A DNA stretch of 64,000 bases from Lentisphaeraceae bacterium (GCA_021232515.1 JAJPOQ010000117.1:1-64000); one strand, 5' to 3'. Counted from the stretch's first letter, positions 53,527 to 63,642 are shown. Notes: generated from the letters alone by a model not told the origin. A program made the numbers and translations.

Positions 53527-54711
53527 TTGAAAAAACAAAAGTTTATCACATTTGCCAAGATCTTACTCATCAGTCTGATCACCATTCCATTTTGCATACG
53601 CTTTCTTTCTGTTCCATTTGCTCAAAAAGATGCAACAAACTATTTCACTGTTAATCATGAAAATTATCGCCAAATGGCCAATGGCATGGACTACTGGATT
53701 GATAAAAAGATGGGCCGTGAACACTTCAACACTGGTAGTCAGAGGTTTGACGGCGAGTGGTTATTTGGTACTTACCTCATGACTGCGATCGGCTATACTC
53801 AAGAAGCACTGATTTTTCCTGAGATGTACGATAAAAATATTGGCAAAATAAAAACTGCGCTTGAAGCAATAAACACAGAAAGTATTCAAAAATTCGACTT
53901 TGAAGCGTGGGGTGAAAGTCCACTTACATTCAAAACTTCCGATCATGCCGCATATCTTGGCTATTACAACTTAGCACTGAGCCTCTATCATTTACTCAAT
54001 AAAAATAAGATCAATAAAGAAACTGACGAATTGATCATTCTAAATACAAAGATCTCCAAGTTCTTAGAAAAGCGTCTTATTCTATCCCCTCTTAAAATGC
54101 TCCTTTCTTATCCCAAAGAAATATATTCTGTAGACAATTGTGCAGTGATCAGTTCATTAGCCGTTTTTGAAAAAGCAACGAATCAGCCTCAGTCCGAAAT
54201 CATTTCTACTTGGTTCGACGCATGTCGAGAGGTTTGCATGGATCCAAAAACGGGAACCTTGATACAAGCTTTGCATTGGCAGGATGCTTCGCTAGTTGAG
54301 TATCCACGTGCTTCAGGAACTTTCCTCGGTATTTATTTTCTAAGTTTTGCACATCCTGAATTCGCCAAAGAGCTCTACGAAAATGCTCGTGATGAATTTT
54401 TTACTACTGTTTTGGGACTTGGGGCTGTCAGAGAATACACTCGAGATGTTCCAGCTGGACTTGGTGATATAGACTCCGGACCAGTCGTCTTTGGCTTCGG
54501 TTTGTCCCCAATTGGTTTCATGTTAGGCTGCGCAAGAATTTTTGATGATGAGCAAACCTTCAGCTCTTTGTTTGGAACTTGCTATATCGGCGGTGCCGCC
54601 GTCAAAAGTGAAGATCGCTTCAACTGGTCAACAGGAGGATCAATTGGCGATGCCGTCATGTTTGGTATGTTAACCACGATTAAAGCCAAAGATTGGGAGA
54701 AATTCAAATGA
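53527..54711 (+). CDS. Membrane-anchored toroid-like protein (linalool dehydratase-isomerase-like)
   Basis: 394 residues. One N-terminal membrane or signal segment (about 8-28), then a helical-repeat domain. Features are DHAAYLGYYNLALSLYH, SVDNCAVISSLAVFEKA, GTFLGIYFLSFAHPEFA and DIDSGPVVFGFGLSPIGFMLGCAR. The pattern resembles alpha/alpha-toroid proteins related to linalool dehydratase-isomerase, but activity is not implied. Start is TTG with AGGGAG 8 bases upstream. It is coupled to the small membrane protein that follows (ATGA overlap). Confidence 0.6.
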   Translation: MKKQKFITFAKILLISLITIPFCIRFLSVPFAQKDATNYFTVNHENYRQMANGMDYWIDKKMGREHFNTGSQRFDGEWLFGTYLMTAIGYTQEALIFPEMYDKNIGKIKTALEAINTESIQKFDFEAWGESPLTFKTSDHAAYLGYYNLALSLYHLLNKNKINKETDELIILNTKISKFLEKRLILSPLKMLLSYPKEIYSVDNCAVISSLAVFEKATNQPQSEIISTWFDACREVCMDPKTGTLIQALHWQDASLVEYPRASGTFLGIYFLSFAHPEFAKELYENARDEFFTTVLGLGAVREYTRDVPAGLGDIDSGPVVFGFGLSPIGFMLGCARIFDDEQTFSSLFGTCYIGGAAVKSEDRFNWSTGGSIGDAVMFGMLTTIKAKDWEKFK

Positions 54712-54965
54712 AGAAATTCATCGAACCCATTCTCATCCTACTAATCACCGGTTTTGTTTGCCTCTCTCCAAATTGGCTTTTTGACCACCAGGCTGTATTT
54801 GCCCTACTTTCTCCAGGCCCACATACTCAGGTCTGGCATATATTCTTCTTTCTAACGTTCTTACTTCTGAGACTTTTTGTTATTCTTATTTTACCGGGTT
54901 ATTTGCTTGTCCGCTTGGGCTACATATTTTTTGAGAAATGTAAACCTAGAAAAGGTGAACAATAA
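54708..54965 (+). CDS. Small two-helix membrane protein
   Basis: About 85 residues with two predicted membrane helices (about 5-22 and 41-68) and a basic end KPRKGEQ. The ATG overlaps the stop of the previous gene (ATGA), so the two are translationally coupled. Family not recognised. An accessory membrane subunit for the toroid-like protein is inferred from the coupling only. Confidence 0.65.
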   Translation: MKKFIEPILILLITGFVCLSPNWLFDHQAVFALLSPGPHTQVWHIFFFLTFLLLRLFVILILPGYLLVRLGYIFFEKCKPRKGEQ

Positions 54966-55063
54966 TAATTCTTATTTCTCCGTATCGGAATGTGGAGTGG
55001 CCAATAAAAACACTAAATAAGGTCTCCTAACTTACTGAAAACTGATTACTAAATCACTGAATA

Positions 55064-56146
55064 CTAGTTAGTATCCTCTCCAAAAAGAAGATCTAAGAAA
55101 TCTAACTGCATGTCACTGGCATCGCTTTCATCGTAGAACTTCACTCCAGCACCAAGAAGGCGGACTCGCAATTCACTACGCTCTAAACCTTGCTGAAGTA
55201 AATCGTGGAAGAAAATGTCATCGGCTCCCTGCCAAGCACGTTCTACTGTGGTCGACTGAAAGTCGTTGAACTTCACTTTCACGAAAGCTGTTTTGACTTT
55301 GTAGTCGCCATTTTTCAAAAGGAAATTTTCTAAAGAAGTAAATAGGCGACGGATAAGAACTTTAAACTCTTCGTGACACTGTGCCTGAGTTAAATCATTC
55401 TCAAAAGTTCTCTCTTGACTGTAGGATTTTCGTCGGCGCTTATTTTCAACAGGACGATAGTCTATACCTCGAGCAAGATTATAAAGTTCCCCACCAAATT
55501 TACCAAAGCTCTTCGCAAGATCTGCCTTTTCAACTTTTTGAACATCTTCACAAGTATATAAACCCAAACCATGTAAACGCTCAGCTGTCTTTTTACCAAC
55601 GCCCCAGATCTTTTCCACTTTGAGATCTTTTACAAAGTCATCTATAGCATCGGGAGTCACGACAAATTGACCATTGGGTTTTTCCCAATCACTGGCAATC
55701 TTCGCCAGAAATTTATTTGGAGCTATACCTGCTGAAGCAGTAATATTTCTTTGTTCATAGATGCGATGGCGTATTTCTTGAGCGATAAGCGTTGCTGAAC
55801 CTTTATACTTCTTACAATCACTCACATCCAAAAATGCTTCATCAAGAGAAATATTTTGAATAAGGTCTGTGTAGTCGCGAAATATCTCGAAAATAAGCCG
55901 AGATTCTTCGCGGTAAATTTCAAAATTCACTGGTACTATGACTAAGTGTGGACACTTCTGCAAAGCCATAGAACTTGGCATAGCAGAACGCACACCATAC
56001 TTCCGCGCCTCGTAGTTTGCCGTGCACAAAACACTGCGTCGACTTCGCCCCCCAACAGCAACTGCTTTATTGCGTAACTCAGGCTTGTCACGCATTTCGA
56101 TTGCTGCGTAAAAGCAGTCCATGTCTATGTGAATTATCTTTCGCAC
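55064..56146 (-). CDS. dinB: DNA polymerase IV (Y-family)
   Basis: 360 residues. IIHIDMDCFYAAIEM carries the first catalytic Asp pair; YEARKYGVRSAMPS is the nucleotide-site motif; SLDEAFLDVS carries the catalytic Asp-Glu. NITASAGIAPNKFLAKIASDWEKPNG, the helix-hairpin-helix VEKIWGVGKKTAERL and the little finger domain follow. The end has LDFLDLLF, a plausible sliding-clamp-binding tail. No LexA box seen upstream. Confidence 0.95.
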   Translation of the reverse strand: MRKIIHIDMDCFYAAIEMRDKPELRNKAVAVGGRSRRSVLCTANYEARKYGVRSAMPSSMALQKCPHLVIVPVNFEIYREESRLIFEIFRDYTDLIQNISLDEAFLDVSDCKKYKGSATLIAQEIRHRIYEQRNITASAGIAPNKFLAKIASDWEKPNGQFVVTPDAIDDFVKDLKVEKIWGVGKKTAERLHGLGLYTCEDVQKVEKADLAKSFGKFGGELYNLARGIDYRPVENKRRRKSYSQERTFENDLTQAQCHEEFKVLIRRLFTSLENFLLKNGDYKVKTAFVKVKFNDFQSTTVERAWQGADDIFFHDLLQQGLERSELRVRLLGAGVKFYDESDASDMQLDFLDLLFGEDTN

Positions 56147-56222
56147 AATTTACTTTTATCAATAGCTGGAAGTTAGTTACGTTCTACCTTACATTGTGCG
56201 ACTTGAAGGAGCAACATCAAAC

Positions 56223-56591
56223 ATGCATGAATACAGTACAGCTTTACTACAGATAGTTTCGACAAAAATGAGTGCCGACGAATTGGCCGAAGGCCTGAGC
56301 TTGCCTAACGCAGCTAGACAACAACCGCCACCGCCACACTCATACTTTGGATTTGAGACAAAGACTATATGCTCAAGCGATGATCTAAATGCTCATATTG
56401 ATGTTCTTTTAAGTAAGCTTTCCTTCAAAAAAGGCTTCTTGAAAGAAAGACAACTTTCTGGTGACGAGATCACCGTTATCTGGTTTGCGAACTCACAAAA
56501 AGCACCTTTTTCCATCTTAACGCCGAATTCCATGAAAGCTTTAGCCGACTTCAATTTGTCAATATTAATCAAAAACTCGCCGGCACAATGA
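56223..56591 (+). CDS. DUF4279-like small protein
   Basis: About 122 residues. SADELAEGLSLPNAA is followed by HSYFGFETKTICSSDDLNAHIDVLLSKL and a C-terminal MKALADFNLSILI. The pattern resembles DUF4279, small alpha/beta proteins common in bacteria with no known function. I chose the ATG at 56223; the frame is open from 56196 but that start lies within the Shine-Dalgarno area (GAAGGAG). Its stop overlaps the ATG of the lipoprotein gene that follows. Confidence 0.6.
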   Translation: MHEYSTALLQIVSTKMSADELAEGLSLPNAARQQPPPPHSYFGFETKTICSSDDLNAHIDVLLSKLSFKKGFLKERQLSGDEITVIWFANSQKAPFSILTPNSMKALADFNLSILIKNSPAQ

Positions 56592-57460
56592 AACTAACAG
56601 TCCTCTGTATTCTGACTTTATTAATAAGCTCATGTTCTAAAAACTTCACAGACCCTCAAGCTTTTAGTTTAATTCCTGCCGATTTTAAAGTTATTGCAAA
56701 AGTCGATATCGATAAAGCTACAAAAATAAATGGCCTAGGTAGCCGACTCCTTTACGAAAGAAAACGAAAGCCAACTCTACAGATATTACCAATTAAAGAC
56801 ATCCAGACTCTTTACCTTGCCGCTGGTTCTGCCAAAGCGACAGCTGAAAAAGGTGGACTTTATATCAGCCAGATGAAAACTAACACGGATTTAGAGAAGC
56901 TCGTAAAAAACTTCATGGTAGACTTTTCTAAAGATAAAGAAGTCATACTTGGCAAAAGTAAATTCAATGACCTCATCATTCATACAATCCGCGACAAAAA
57001 GCAAGAGATCGCTATTTGCCAAGTTGGCCCAAAAACCTGTATCGGTGGACCTTTAAAACAAGTTTTAGCATCTTTAAAGTGCGGTGAGAAGAATATTCAA
57101 AATAACAAGACCTTGCAGAAGTATATGACTAGTGGTAAAGATGCTGATATGGCCATTTATATTCTTTCATCTGAAGACGGTGGCAGTCTTTTTCAAGGAG
57201 TTAATTTCTTTGAAACGGGTTTTATCACCATCTCGGGTCAAAATGATGCCACTCACATTTCAATCCAAACAGATTGTCTCGATGAGGAAACCGCCAAGAA
57301 AACAACTAGTGCCTTGACTGTTATTCGAACTCTCTTGCTCTACTCAAAAGCAAAGTATATAAAAGCTCAAGACATAGTCATTTCTCAGAAAGGCAAAGCC
57401 GCAATCGCAGTTGCGAATCTTTCTAAAGAAGCTATGAACGATCTTTTTGAAAAGGATTAA
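56588..57460 (+). CDS. Lipoprotein of unknown function
   Basis: 290 residues with a lipoprotein signal (LLISSC, Cys16), so it is probably membrane-anchored outside the cytoplasm. The body is a mixed alpha/beta protein with FKVIAKVDIDKATKING near the N-terminus and repeated beta-rich stretches. It resembles secreted DUF3352-like proteins in style only. It overlaps the previous gene by 4 bases, so the two are coupled. Convergent with the nitrilase gene at 57457. Confidence 0.6.
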   Translation: MKLTVLCILTLLISSCSKNFTDPQAFSLIPADFKVIAKVDIDKATKINGLGSRLLYERKRKPTLQILPIKDIQTLYLAAGSAKATAEKGGLYISQMKTNTDLEKLVKNFMVDFSKDKEVILGKSKFNDLIIHTIRDKKQEIAICQVGPKTCIGGPLKQVLASLKCGEKNIQNNKTLQKYMTSGKDADMAIYILSSEDGGSLFQGVNFFETGFITISGQNDATHISIQTDCLDEETAKKTTSALTVIRTLLLYSKAKYIKAQDIVISQKGKAAIAVANLSKEAMNDLFEKD

Positions 57461-58323
57461 TCGATAAATAAGTCGGCGTAGACTATTTCACTACCTGTTT
57501 CTTTGGGGCTGATACTTAAAACTACGCCATTTTTATAAACAACATTACTCCAACCACAACCAATCCACGGCTCTTTGCCTTTCTCTTGAGACCAATTCGC
57601 GGCAATGACTGAGAATTTATTTGGAACAACCACCTTCTTCGGAAAACGATTTTTATACCAATCCTCTGTGTTTGGGCCATACCAACCGACAGAATAAAGA
57701 ACTATATCTACCTTTTTAGCGGCCAACTTAGCTGGCATAGAGTGAACATCGTAACAAATCATCATTCCTAAACGACCATATTCCGTATCCACGACTTGTG
57801 CTTCGAGTTCTCCTTCCGAACACCAACCGCTATCACCATGCTTCCACAAGTCCTGTTTGCGATGGTGAGCTACTATTTCGCCTTTTGGGTTAGCTAAAAC
57901 TACTGAGTTATAAAATTCCCCTTCTGCACTTTCTATGAATGGAATCGTTAAGTAAACAGCTAATTCTTTAGCCAAACCTGAAAAATATTGAATAGATTCG
58001 CCATCTACTTTTTCGGCTGCTTTGTGAATGCTTAACTCTGTTTCTGTCTCTTTCCCTGTTGTCCAAGTTATATCGTTTATAGGGTCCATATAACCTGTAA
58101 CTGCAGCTTCTGGCAAGACAATAATCTTGGCGCCTTTCGACACTGATTCATGAATAAGTTGAGTTAAGCTCTCACGGTTTTCTTGGATCTTCCCCATAGC
58201 CGAGAAACACTGTATTGCAGCCACTTTCACTTTTTTACGAGCACTAGATTTTTGATCGGGCTCGACTTGAGAAGGTTTGCATGCCGTCGCTAAAAGAATG
58301 AGTAAAAGTAGTAGAATTTTCAT
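57457..58323 (-). CDS. Carbon-nitrogen hydrolase (nitrilase family) lipoprotein
   Basis: About 288 residues. A lipoprotein signal (LLATAC, Cys15) precedes the nitrilase fold. The Glu-Lys-Cys triad is in IIVLPEAAVTGY (Glu), HHRKQDLW (Lys) and MMICYDVHS (Cys). Most nitrilases are cytoplasmic, so a lipid-anchored, periplasmic version is unusual. It may hydrolyse an amide or transfer ammonia. The ATG at 58323 starts the lipobox; the frame is open to 58380. Four-base overlap with the convergent lipoprotein gene. Confidence 0.82.
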   Translation of the reverse strand: MKILLLLLILLATACKPSQVEPDQKSSARKKVKVAAIQCFSAMGKIQENRESLTQLIHESVSKGAKIIVLPEAAVTGYMDPINDITWTTGKETETELSIHKAAEKVDGESIQYFSGLAKELAVYLTIPFIESAEGEFYNSVVLANPKGEIVAHHRKQDLWKHGDSGWCSEGELEAQVVDTEYGRLGMMICYDVHSMPAKLAAKKVDIVLYSVGWYGPNTEDWYKNRFPKKVVVPNKFSVIAANWSQEKGKEPWIGCGWSNVVYKNGVVLSISPKETGSEIVYADLFID

Positions 58324-58477
58324 CGAATACTTTAGAAGAGGAAAAGACAAAAGTAAACTCTTAATTTCATCGAATAGCATACTCGATTATCAGTATGAAG
58401 TGATTCAAATTCAGATAAAGGTAGAGTCACTTGCTCGTGGGATTCCTCAAACTGTACTATTATTCATGTATCAATAG

Positions 58478-59290
58478 ATGCTAAAAATATCGAAACTTAT
58501 AAGGTTGAACTTCGTGAAATACATCTTGCTCTCTTTTCTTTTTATCTCGACGAGCCTAAGTGCTACAGAGAAAGAACCTCTTCCTGTTTTTATCTTAGTT
58601 GGTCAGAGTAATATGGTGGGCAAAAGAAGTCTTATTTCTAAGTTACCTAAGCACTTAACTCCTGCACAAAAAGATGCACTCTTCTATCACTCTAAAAAAG
58701 GGTGGAAAGCTCTTAAACCTAGCGAAACAGAAAAGCAGGGTTTCGGACCAGAAATAAGCTTTGCCTATGAAATGCAAAAGCTCATGCAAACTCAAATTGG
58801 CATTATCAAGTTTAGTATTGGCGGTACAAATCTTCACACTCAATGGAATCGAAATAACCCAAAGTCTCTTTATCACAAAACGATAAACTTATACAAAAAA
58901 GCAACTAAAGAAAAGAACATTAAAGTCCTCGGAATAATCTGGGTTCACGGTGGTGCAGATGCCAAGCGCAAGAAAGATGCGATTGCCTATGAAAAGAATT
59001 TTCGAAAGCTTATCACCAACTTCCAAGAGGATTGTAATGCTCCAGAATTAAAAGTCCTCTGCGGGCGCTGTGGGACATCTCCAACTCCCGAAGCCTATAG
59101 AAAGGTAAAACCTTATATCGACATCGTCAGAGAAGCTCAAGACAAGCTTAAGTATAAGTTCTACAAATCAGTCGATCTCGATCACATCTCAACTGGCCCT
59201 GACAATGTTCACTTTGATACGAAAGGCATGGTTAAAACGGGTGAGCTCTATGCTGAAGAAATGTTTAAGTTGATCCAAGACCAAAAATAG
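58478..59290 (+). CDS. Secreted SGNH-type acetylesterase (SASA domain)
   Basis: 270 residues with a signal peptide (LLSFLFISTSLSA). The SGNH block I motif VFILVGQSNMVGK carries the Ser. GIIKFSIGGTNL and GIIWVHGGADA follow, and the His is in NVHFDTKG. This is the sialate O-acetylesterase-like (SASA, DUF303) family, which removes acetyl groups from glycans. A periplasmic role next to sulfatases and glycan genes fits. Confidence 0.85.
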   Translation: MLKISKLIRLNFVKYILLSFLFISTSLSATEKEPLPVFILVGQSNMVGKRSLISKLPKHLTPAQKDALFYHSKKGWKALKPSETEKQGFGPEISFAYEMQKLMQTQIGIIKFSIGGTNLHTQWNRNNPKSLYHKTINLYKKATKEKNIKVLGIIWVHGGADAKRKKDAIAYEKNFRKLITNFQEDCNAPELKVLCGRCGTSPTPEAYRKVKPYIDIVREAQDKLKYKFYKSVDLDHISTGPDNVHFDTKGMVKTGELYAEEMFKLIQDQK

Positions 59291-59364
59291 TTTTTATAAT
59301 ACATCTCTCAGTATTTCTGTGTGAGTCTTTGAGTCTCTCAGTATGGAAACTCAAAAGCTTATTT

Positions 59365-59536
59365 ACACGCAGAGGCGGAAAGACGCGGAGAAAGAAGTAA
59401 TCTAAAAAGATTTACCACATTTCTAAATATAGGCTCTTAAATAGCCTTTCTCTGTGCCTCAGCGGCTCTGCGTGAGATTATTTTATCTCTCTAAAATTAA
59501 GAATGGGATTATCTCGCAGAGATGCAAAGGCGTGAA
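59365..59536. repeat. MITE-like inverted-repeat region
   Basis: An ACGCAGAGGCG...AGAAAG arm (59365-59394) is matched by an inverted arm CTTTCTCTGTGCC...GCGTGAG (59446-59475). A third partial copy lies at 59512-59536, and a small hairpin AGGCT-AGCCT is at 59431-59447. Similar CGCAGAGACGCAGAG-type repeats are scattered in several bacterial phyla. No transposase is nearby. The stretch contains no gene. Confidence 0.5.
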
Positions 59537-59544
59537 GTAAGGTA

Positions 59545-60012
59545 TTAACGAAAATACCTAAGGATTCCTCTTACGTAATAAGTAGCTTTACTGTCTCCTA
59601 AACTGACCAATACACTATTTTCAAAGCCATCAGTGTTTCCTACTTCTTTGATCAATGCAATCAGATACTCCTTAGAGTCTTGATTCAACGGTTTTTTCTG
59701 AGGAATAATAGCGTTATTACCATAGAGACTATTTACATCCTTGATGATTATAAACTTTTCAAAATCATTGTTATGAGGAATGAAAACTTCATTTGTAAAA
59801 ATACCATTTTTATAAAGTTTGATTCCAAGACTGCCGCCATCCAAATAAGTATCTGCACTAAGCCTCGTCACTCCTTCACATTCAGCTAGAAGTATTTTAT
59901 CAACTTTAGCAAGATCATACTTAGGAACGAAAGAATTGATGAAAAGACCAATCATAAGGATGATAAATACAACGATTATCTTTTTCTTTAAACTTAATTT
60001 AGCCATCTTCAC
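59545..60012 (-). CDS. Membrane-anchored hypothetical protein
   Basis: 155 residues. A basic start (KLSLKKK) and one membrane segment (about 11-29) are followed by a beta-rich domain with DGGSLGIKLYKNGIFTNE and a C-terminal LVSLGDSKATYYVRGILRYFR. No family recognised. The start may instead be the ATG at 60006. A short repeat region lies on its downstream side. Confidence 0.55.
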   Translation of the reverse strand: MKMAKLSLKKKIIVVFIILMIGLFINSFVPKYDLAKVDKILLAECEGVTRLSADTYLDGGSLGIKLYKNGIFTNEVFIPHNNDFEKFIIIKDVNSLYGNNAIIPQKKPLNQDSKEYLIALIKEVGNTDGFENSVLVSLGDSKATYYVRGILRYFR

Positions 60013-60049
60013 CCTTTAATATTTTCACTAATCTATTCTCATCTATCGA

Positions 60050-60090
60050 TAAAACAAAAAAGCCTAAAAGAGTTAACTTTCAGGCTTTAA
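60050..60090 (-). terminator. Terminator of the suf operon
   Basis: On the minus strand AAAGCCTGAAAG pairs with CTTTTAGGCTTT around a short loop, followed by TTTTTGTTTT. It lies 45 bases after the sufD stop. Confidence 0.7.
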
Positions 60091-60133
60091 AAAGGAACTT
60101 TATTTTTGCACCGAAATGCGAAATTCCAAAAAC

Positions 60134-61402
60134 TTATTTATCGAAAAGAGTTAAGTAAAGTTCGTCGAGATACTGACGGATAGCTTCACTTTTCACTTTG
60201 GCGATTATCTCTTCCATGTGACCATGAACGAGCATTGCCATAGCAGCTTCTTTTGAGATACAACGACTCTGGATGTAGAAAAGCTCATCGTCATTTAACT
60301 GACCGATGGCTGCTCCGTGAGCGGCTTTTACGTCATCTGCATAGACATCAAGCTCAGGCTTAGTATCTACACGAGCACTCTGACTCAAAAGCAAGTTTTT
60401 GTTCATCTGTGAGGAGTCAACTTGCTGAGCATCTCTAGCAATGAAAACTTTACCGTTAAAAACACCACGGCTGCGATCGTCTAGTATGCCTTTATAAAGC
60501 TGGTCACTATAAGTTCGAGCACTGTTGTGATTTATCGCTGTATGATTGTCAGCTAGCTGATTATTTCGAATAGCATACAAACCTTGAAGACCTGCAAAAG
60601 CATTTTCGTCATTTAAAGCTGTATCGAGATAGTTACGAGAAACTTTAGAACCATTTGCCAAAACTACTGAGTTAAAACGACTGTCTCTTTCCTGAGATAC
60701 ATTTACAGAACCTATGTGGAAAGACTCGTCATTTTGAGCTTGGTTTTTGGTGTAATTTAGCTCGGCATTTTTCGCTAGCTGTATGTCAGTCACAGAGTTT
60801 GAGAAGACAACTTCGTCACCAAGTGTGATATAGTCTTCAAGAATCTCAGCACTTGCGCTTTGACCAAGAGAAATGATATTTCTCGGCATAGAAGCCATGC
60901 CTTGAGTCGCACCAATGTAAAGAATGTGTAGCGGCTGATCCAACTCTTGCTTAGCTTCAAGTTTTACAAAGACGCCTTCTTGAACATTTGCTTTATTCAG
61001 GTTTGTAAAAGCACTGTCGATCGCAGACTGACCGATGATCTTCTCAACTTCTTCAGCATTTTCAACTATTGCTTTAGAAAGAGGCTTTATTTCAAAACCT
61101 TCAGGCAAGTTTGAAAGGCTTTCTGAGAATATACCGTCAGTAAATACTAAAGAGTATGTTCCTGAAATGAGTGGTGCTTCTACTTCACTTTCGGTTTCAG
61201 CAAAAGAAAATAGACCTTTAAGAAGTCCAGCAATATTTGTGTACTTCCACTCTTCAACTTTCTGAGTTGGGAATCCACTAGCTTGAACATCACTTAAAGC
61301 TTGAGAGCGTAGGTCATCTAACCATTGTTGCCCTGAAGCTTCGATTTTTAAGTCGCTGATGAATTCACCAGCTGGTAATGATAATTTACTCACTAAACTC
61401 AC
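60134..61402 (-). CDS. sufD: Fe-S cluster assembly protein SufD
   Basis: 422 residues. N-terminal FPTQKVEEWKYTNIAGLL, central beta-helix with HNSARTYSDQLYKGILDDRSRGVFNGKVF, and KNLLLSQSARVDTKPELDVYADDVKAAHGAAIGQLND, all SufD signatures. It partners with SufB and SufC in the scaffold complex. It is 2 bases after sufC. No SufS or SufU follows; the next gene downstream is an unrelated membrane protein. Confidence 0.94.
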   Translation of the reverse strand: MSLVSKLSLPAGEFISDLKIEASGQQWLDDLRSQALSDVQASGFPTQKVEEWKYTNIAGLLKGLFSFAETESEVEAPLISGTYSLVFTDGIFSESLSNLPEGFEIKPLSKAIVENAEEVEKIIGQSAIDSAFTNLNKANVQEGVFVKLEAKQELDQPLHILYIGATQGMASMPRNIISLGQSASAEILEDYITLGDEVVFSNSVTDIQLAKNAELNYTKNQAQNDESFHIGSVNVSQERDSRFNSVVLANGSKVSRNYLDTALNDENAFAGLQGLYAIRNNQLADNHTAINHNSARTYSDQLYKGILDDRSRGVFNGKVFIARDAQQVDSSQMNKNLLLSQSARVDTKPELDVYADDVKAAHGAAIGQLNDDELFYIQSRCISKEAAMAMLVHGHMEEIIAKVKSEAIRQYLDELYLTLFDK

Positions 61403-61404
61403 TC

Positions 61405-62157
61405 CTAACCTATGAGCCAGTCGTATCCCTTTTCCTCGATCTCGAGGGCAAGGGACTTATCACCAGTCTTAATAATTTTTCCATCATAAAGGATATGAAC
61501 AAAGTCAGGTACTACATAGTCGAGCAGTCTCTGATAGTGCGTTACTAAAACGAAGCTATTATGCTTATTTTTCAAAGTATTTATACCGTTAGCAACGATC
61601 TTCATAGAGTCGACGTCTAGACCTGAGTCAGTTTCATCAAGAAAAGCAAGACGAGGATTTAGGACGGCCATTTGAAGGATTTCGTTTCTCTTCTTTTCAC
61701 CACCTGAGAAGTCAACATTTACTGGACGACTAAGCATGGATTCTTTCATTTTCAGAAGCTCCATCTTGTCTTTGATAAACTCGTTAAAGTCCATAGGGTC
61801 CATTTCTTCTGCGCCTTGGTGACGACAGATAGCGTTGTAAGCTGCTCTTAGGAAAACTGTGTTACTTACACCAGGGATTTCAACTGGGTACTGAAAACTA
61901 AGAAAAACACCTTCACGCGCTCTCTCTTCTGGCTCAAGTTCTAAAAGGTTCTTCTCTTTGAAGTTCACTTCAAAATCAACTGAACCACCAGTTACTTCAT
62001 AGTCTGGGTGACCTGTGATAACTTTAGAAAGTGTACTTTTGCCAGAACCGTTTGGTCCCATGATTGCATGAACTTCACCAGGATTGACGGTAAGGTTTAT
62101 GCCTCTTAAAATTTCTTTATCTGCAACTTGTGCTGTAAGGTTACTAACTTTTAACAT
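61405..62157 (-). CDS. sufC: Fe-S cluster assembly ATPase SufC
   Basis: 250 residues. ABC-type ATPase with Walker [10 protein letters not shown] (35-43), Q-loop [10 protein letters not shown], signature [11 protein letters not shown], Walker [15 protein letters not shown] and the switch His in VTHYQRLL. These fit SufC closely. Energises the SufBCD scaffold. 2 bases before sufD and 21 bases after sufB. Confidence 0.96.
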   Translation of the reverse strand: MLKVSNLTAQVADKEILRGINLTVNPGEVHAIMGPNGSGKSTLSKVITGHPDYEVTGGSVDFEVNFKEKNLLELEPEERAREGVFLSFQYPVEIPGVSNTVFLRAAYNAICRHQGAEEMDPMDFNEFIKDKMELLKMKESMLSRPVNVDFSGGEKKRNEILQMAVLNPRLAFLDETDSGLDVDSMKIVANGINTLKNKHNSFVLVTHYQRLLDYVVPDFVHILYDGKIIKTGDKSLALEIEEKGYDWLIG

Positions 62158-62178
62158 ATTGATTTCCTGTAGGTAAAT

Positions 62179-63624
62179 TTATCCGATACTGTTTTCTAGT
62201 TTCATTTCTAGGAGTTTGACGGCTTCGACTGAAAACTCCATCGGTAGTTCCTTAAATACTTCTTTACAGAAGCCATTGACTAGTAGTGAAATGGCACCTT
62301 CGACATCTATCCCTCTAGATTGAAGATAGAAGATCTGATCTGCATTTATTTTAGACGTAGATGCCTCATGCTCGATAGTCGCAGAACTGTTTGAGCACTC
62401 AAGGTAAGGGAAAGTTGACGCGCTGCATTTATCTCCAACAAGTAGAGAATCGCACTGTGAATAATTACGAGCATTTTCCGCTCCTGCCGCAATTTTCACA
62501 AGACCACGGTAAGCATTTGAAGAATTATCTGCAGATATACCTTTAGAGATAATCGTACTACTCGTATTTTTACCGAGGTGGATCATTTTCGTACCAGTGT
62601 CCGCTTGCATGCGATTGTTCGTCAATGCAACAGAGTAAAACTCACCAGTTGAGTTGTCTCCTTTAAGAACAACACTAGGGTACTTCCAGGTTATAGCTGA
62701 GCCAGCTTCTACTTGAGTCCAAGAAATTTTAGAATTGTAACCTTCACAAACACCGCGTTTAGTAACGAAGTTGTAGATACCACCCACGCCGTTTTCATCG
62801 CCAGCGTACCAGTTCTGAACTGTTGAGTAGTTTACTTCTGCATTGTCCAAAGCAACTATTTCAACGACAGCAGCGTGCAATTGATTTTCGTCTCGCATAG
62901 GTGCTGTGCAACCTTCGAGGTAGTTCACAAAACTACTTTCTTCGGCAACGATCAGAGTTCTCTCGAACTGACCAGTTTCTGCAGCATTTATACGGAAATA
63001 TGTAGAAAGATCTAGAGGACAACGAACGCCTTTAGGGATGAAACAAAATGATCCATCTGTAAAAACAGCTGAGTTTAACGCTGAGTAAAAGTTGTCTTGT
63101 ACTGGAACCACACTTGCCAAATATTTTTTAACAAGTTCTGGGTGGTCCTTGATCGCCTCAGACATGGAACAAAAAATAACACCGTGTTTTTCAAGTTCTG
63201 CTTGGTGAGTTGTACCAACTGAAACTGAATCAAAGACTGCATCTACCGCAACGCCTGCAAGCCTCTTTTGTTCGGTTACTGGTATACCAAGTTTATCAAA
63301 TGTCTTTATAAGCTCTGGGTCTACCTCATCTAAACTTTCAGGTTTATCACCAGACTCCTGCTCTTTGCTTTTTGGAGCCGAGTAGTAACGGATGTCTTGA
63401 AAATCAATTGGTGGATAACTGACATGAGCCCAAGTAGGCTCGTCCATTTTTTGCCATCTTTCAAAAGCTTTTAATCTAAATTCCAACATCCACTCCGGCT
63501 CTTCTTTTTTAGAAGAAATTAATCGGATGATGTCTTCATTGAGACCTTTTGGAGCTACATCACCTTCGATGTCTGTAACAAAGCCATACTTATCTTGGCT
63601 TAAAGCGTGTCTCATTATTTCCAT
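62179..63624 (-). CDS. sufB: Fe-S cluster assembly scaffold SufB
   Basis: 481 residues. The YYSAPK region, then [51 protein letters not shown] and [25 protein letters not shown], then [29 protein letters not shown]. The C-terminal segment [22 protein letters not shown] is typical. SufB scaffolds new Fe-S clusters. First gene of the suf operon after the Rrf2-type regulator (18 bases). Confidence 0.96.
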   Translation of the reverse strand: MEIMRHALSQDKYGFVTDIEGDVAPKGLNEDIIRLISSKKEEPEWMLEFRLKAFERWQKMDEPTWAHVSYPPIDFQDIRYYSAPKSKEQESGDKPESLDEVDPELIKTFDKLGIPVTEQKRLAGVAVDAVFDSVSVGTTHQAELEKHGVIFCSMSEAIKDHPELVKKYLASVVPVQDNFYSALNSAVFTDGSFCFIPKGVRCPLDLSTYFRINAAETGQFERTLIVAEESSFVNYLEGCTAPMRDENQLHAAVVEIVALDNAEVNYSTVQNWYAGDENGVGGIYNFVTKRGVCEGYNSKISWTQVEAGSAITWKYPSVVLKGDNSTGEFYSVALTNNRMQADTGTKMIHLGKNTSSTIISKGISADNSSNAYRGLVKIAAGAENARNYSQCDSLLVGDKCSASTFPYLECSNSSATIEHEASTSKINADQIFYLQSRGIDVEGAISLLVNGFCKEVFKELPMEFSVEAVKLLEMKLENSIG

Positions 63625-63642
63625 AAATTCTAAAATCCTGTT

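Noticed and set aside
56147-56222. A LexA box upstream of dinB.
   Set aside because: No CTGT-N8-ACAG pattern in the region.
57457-58323. The nitrilase C-terminus (LFID) as a third LDLID-type tail.
   Set aside because: Only three residues agree and the preceding acidic part is absent.
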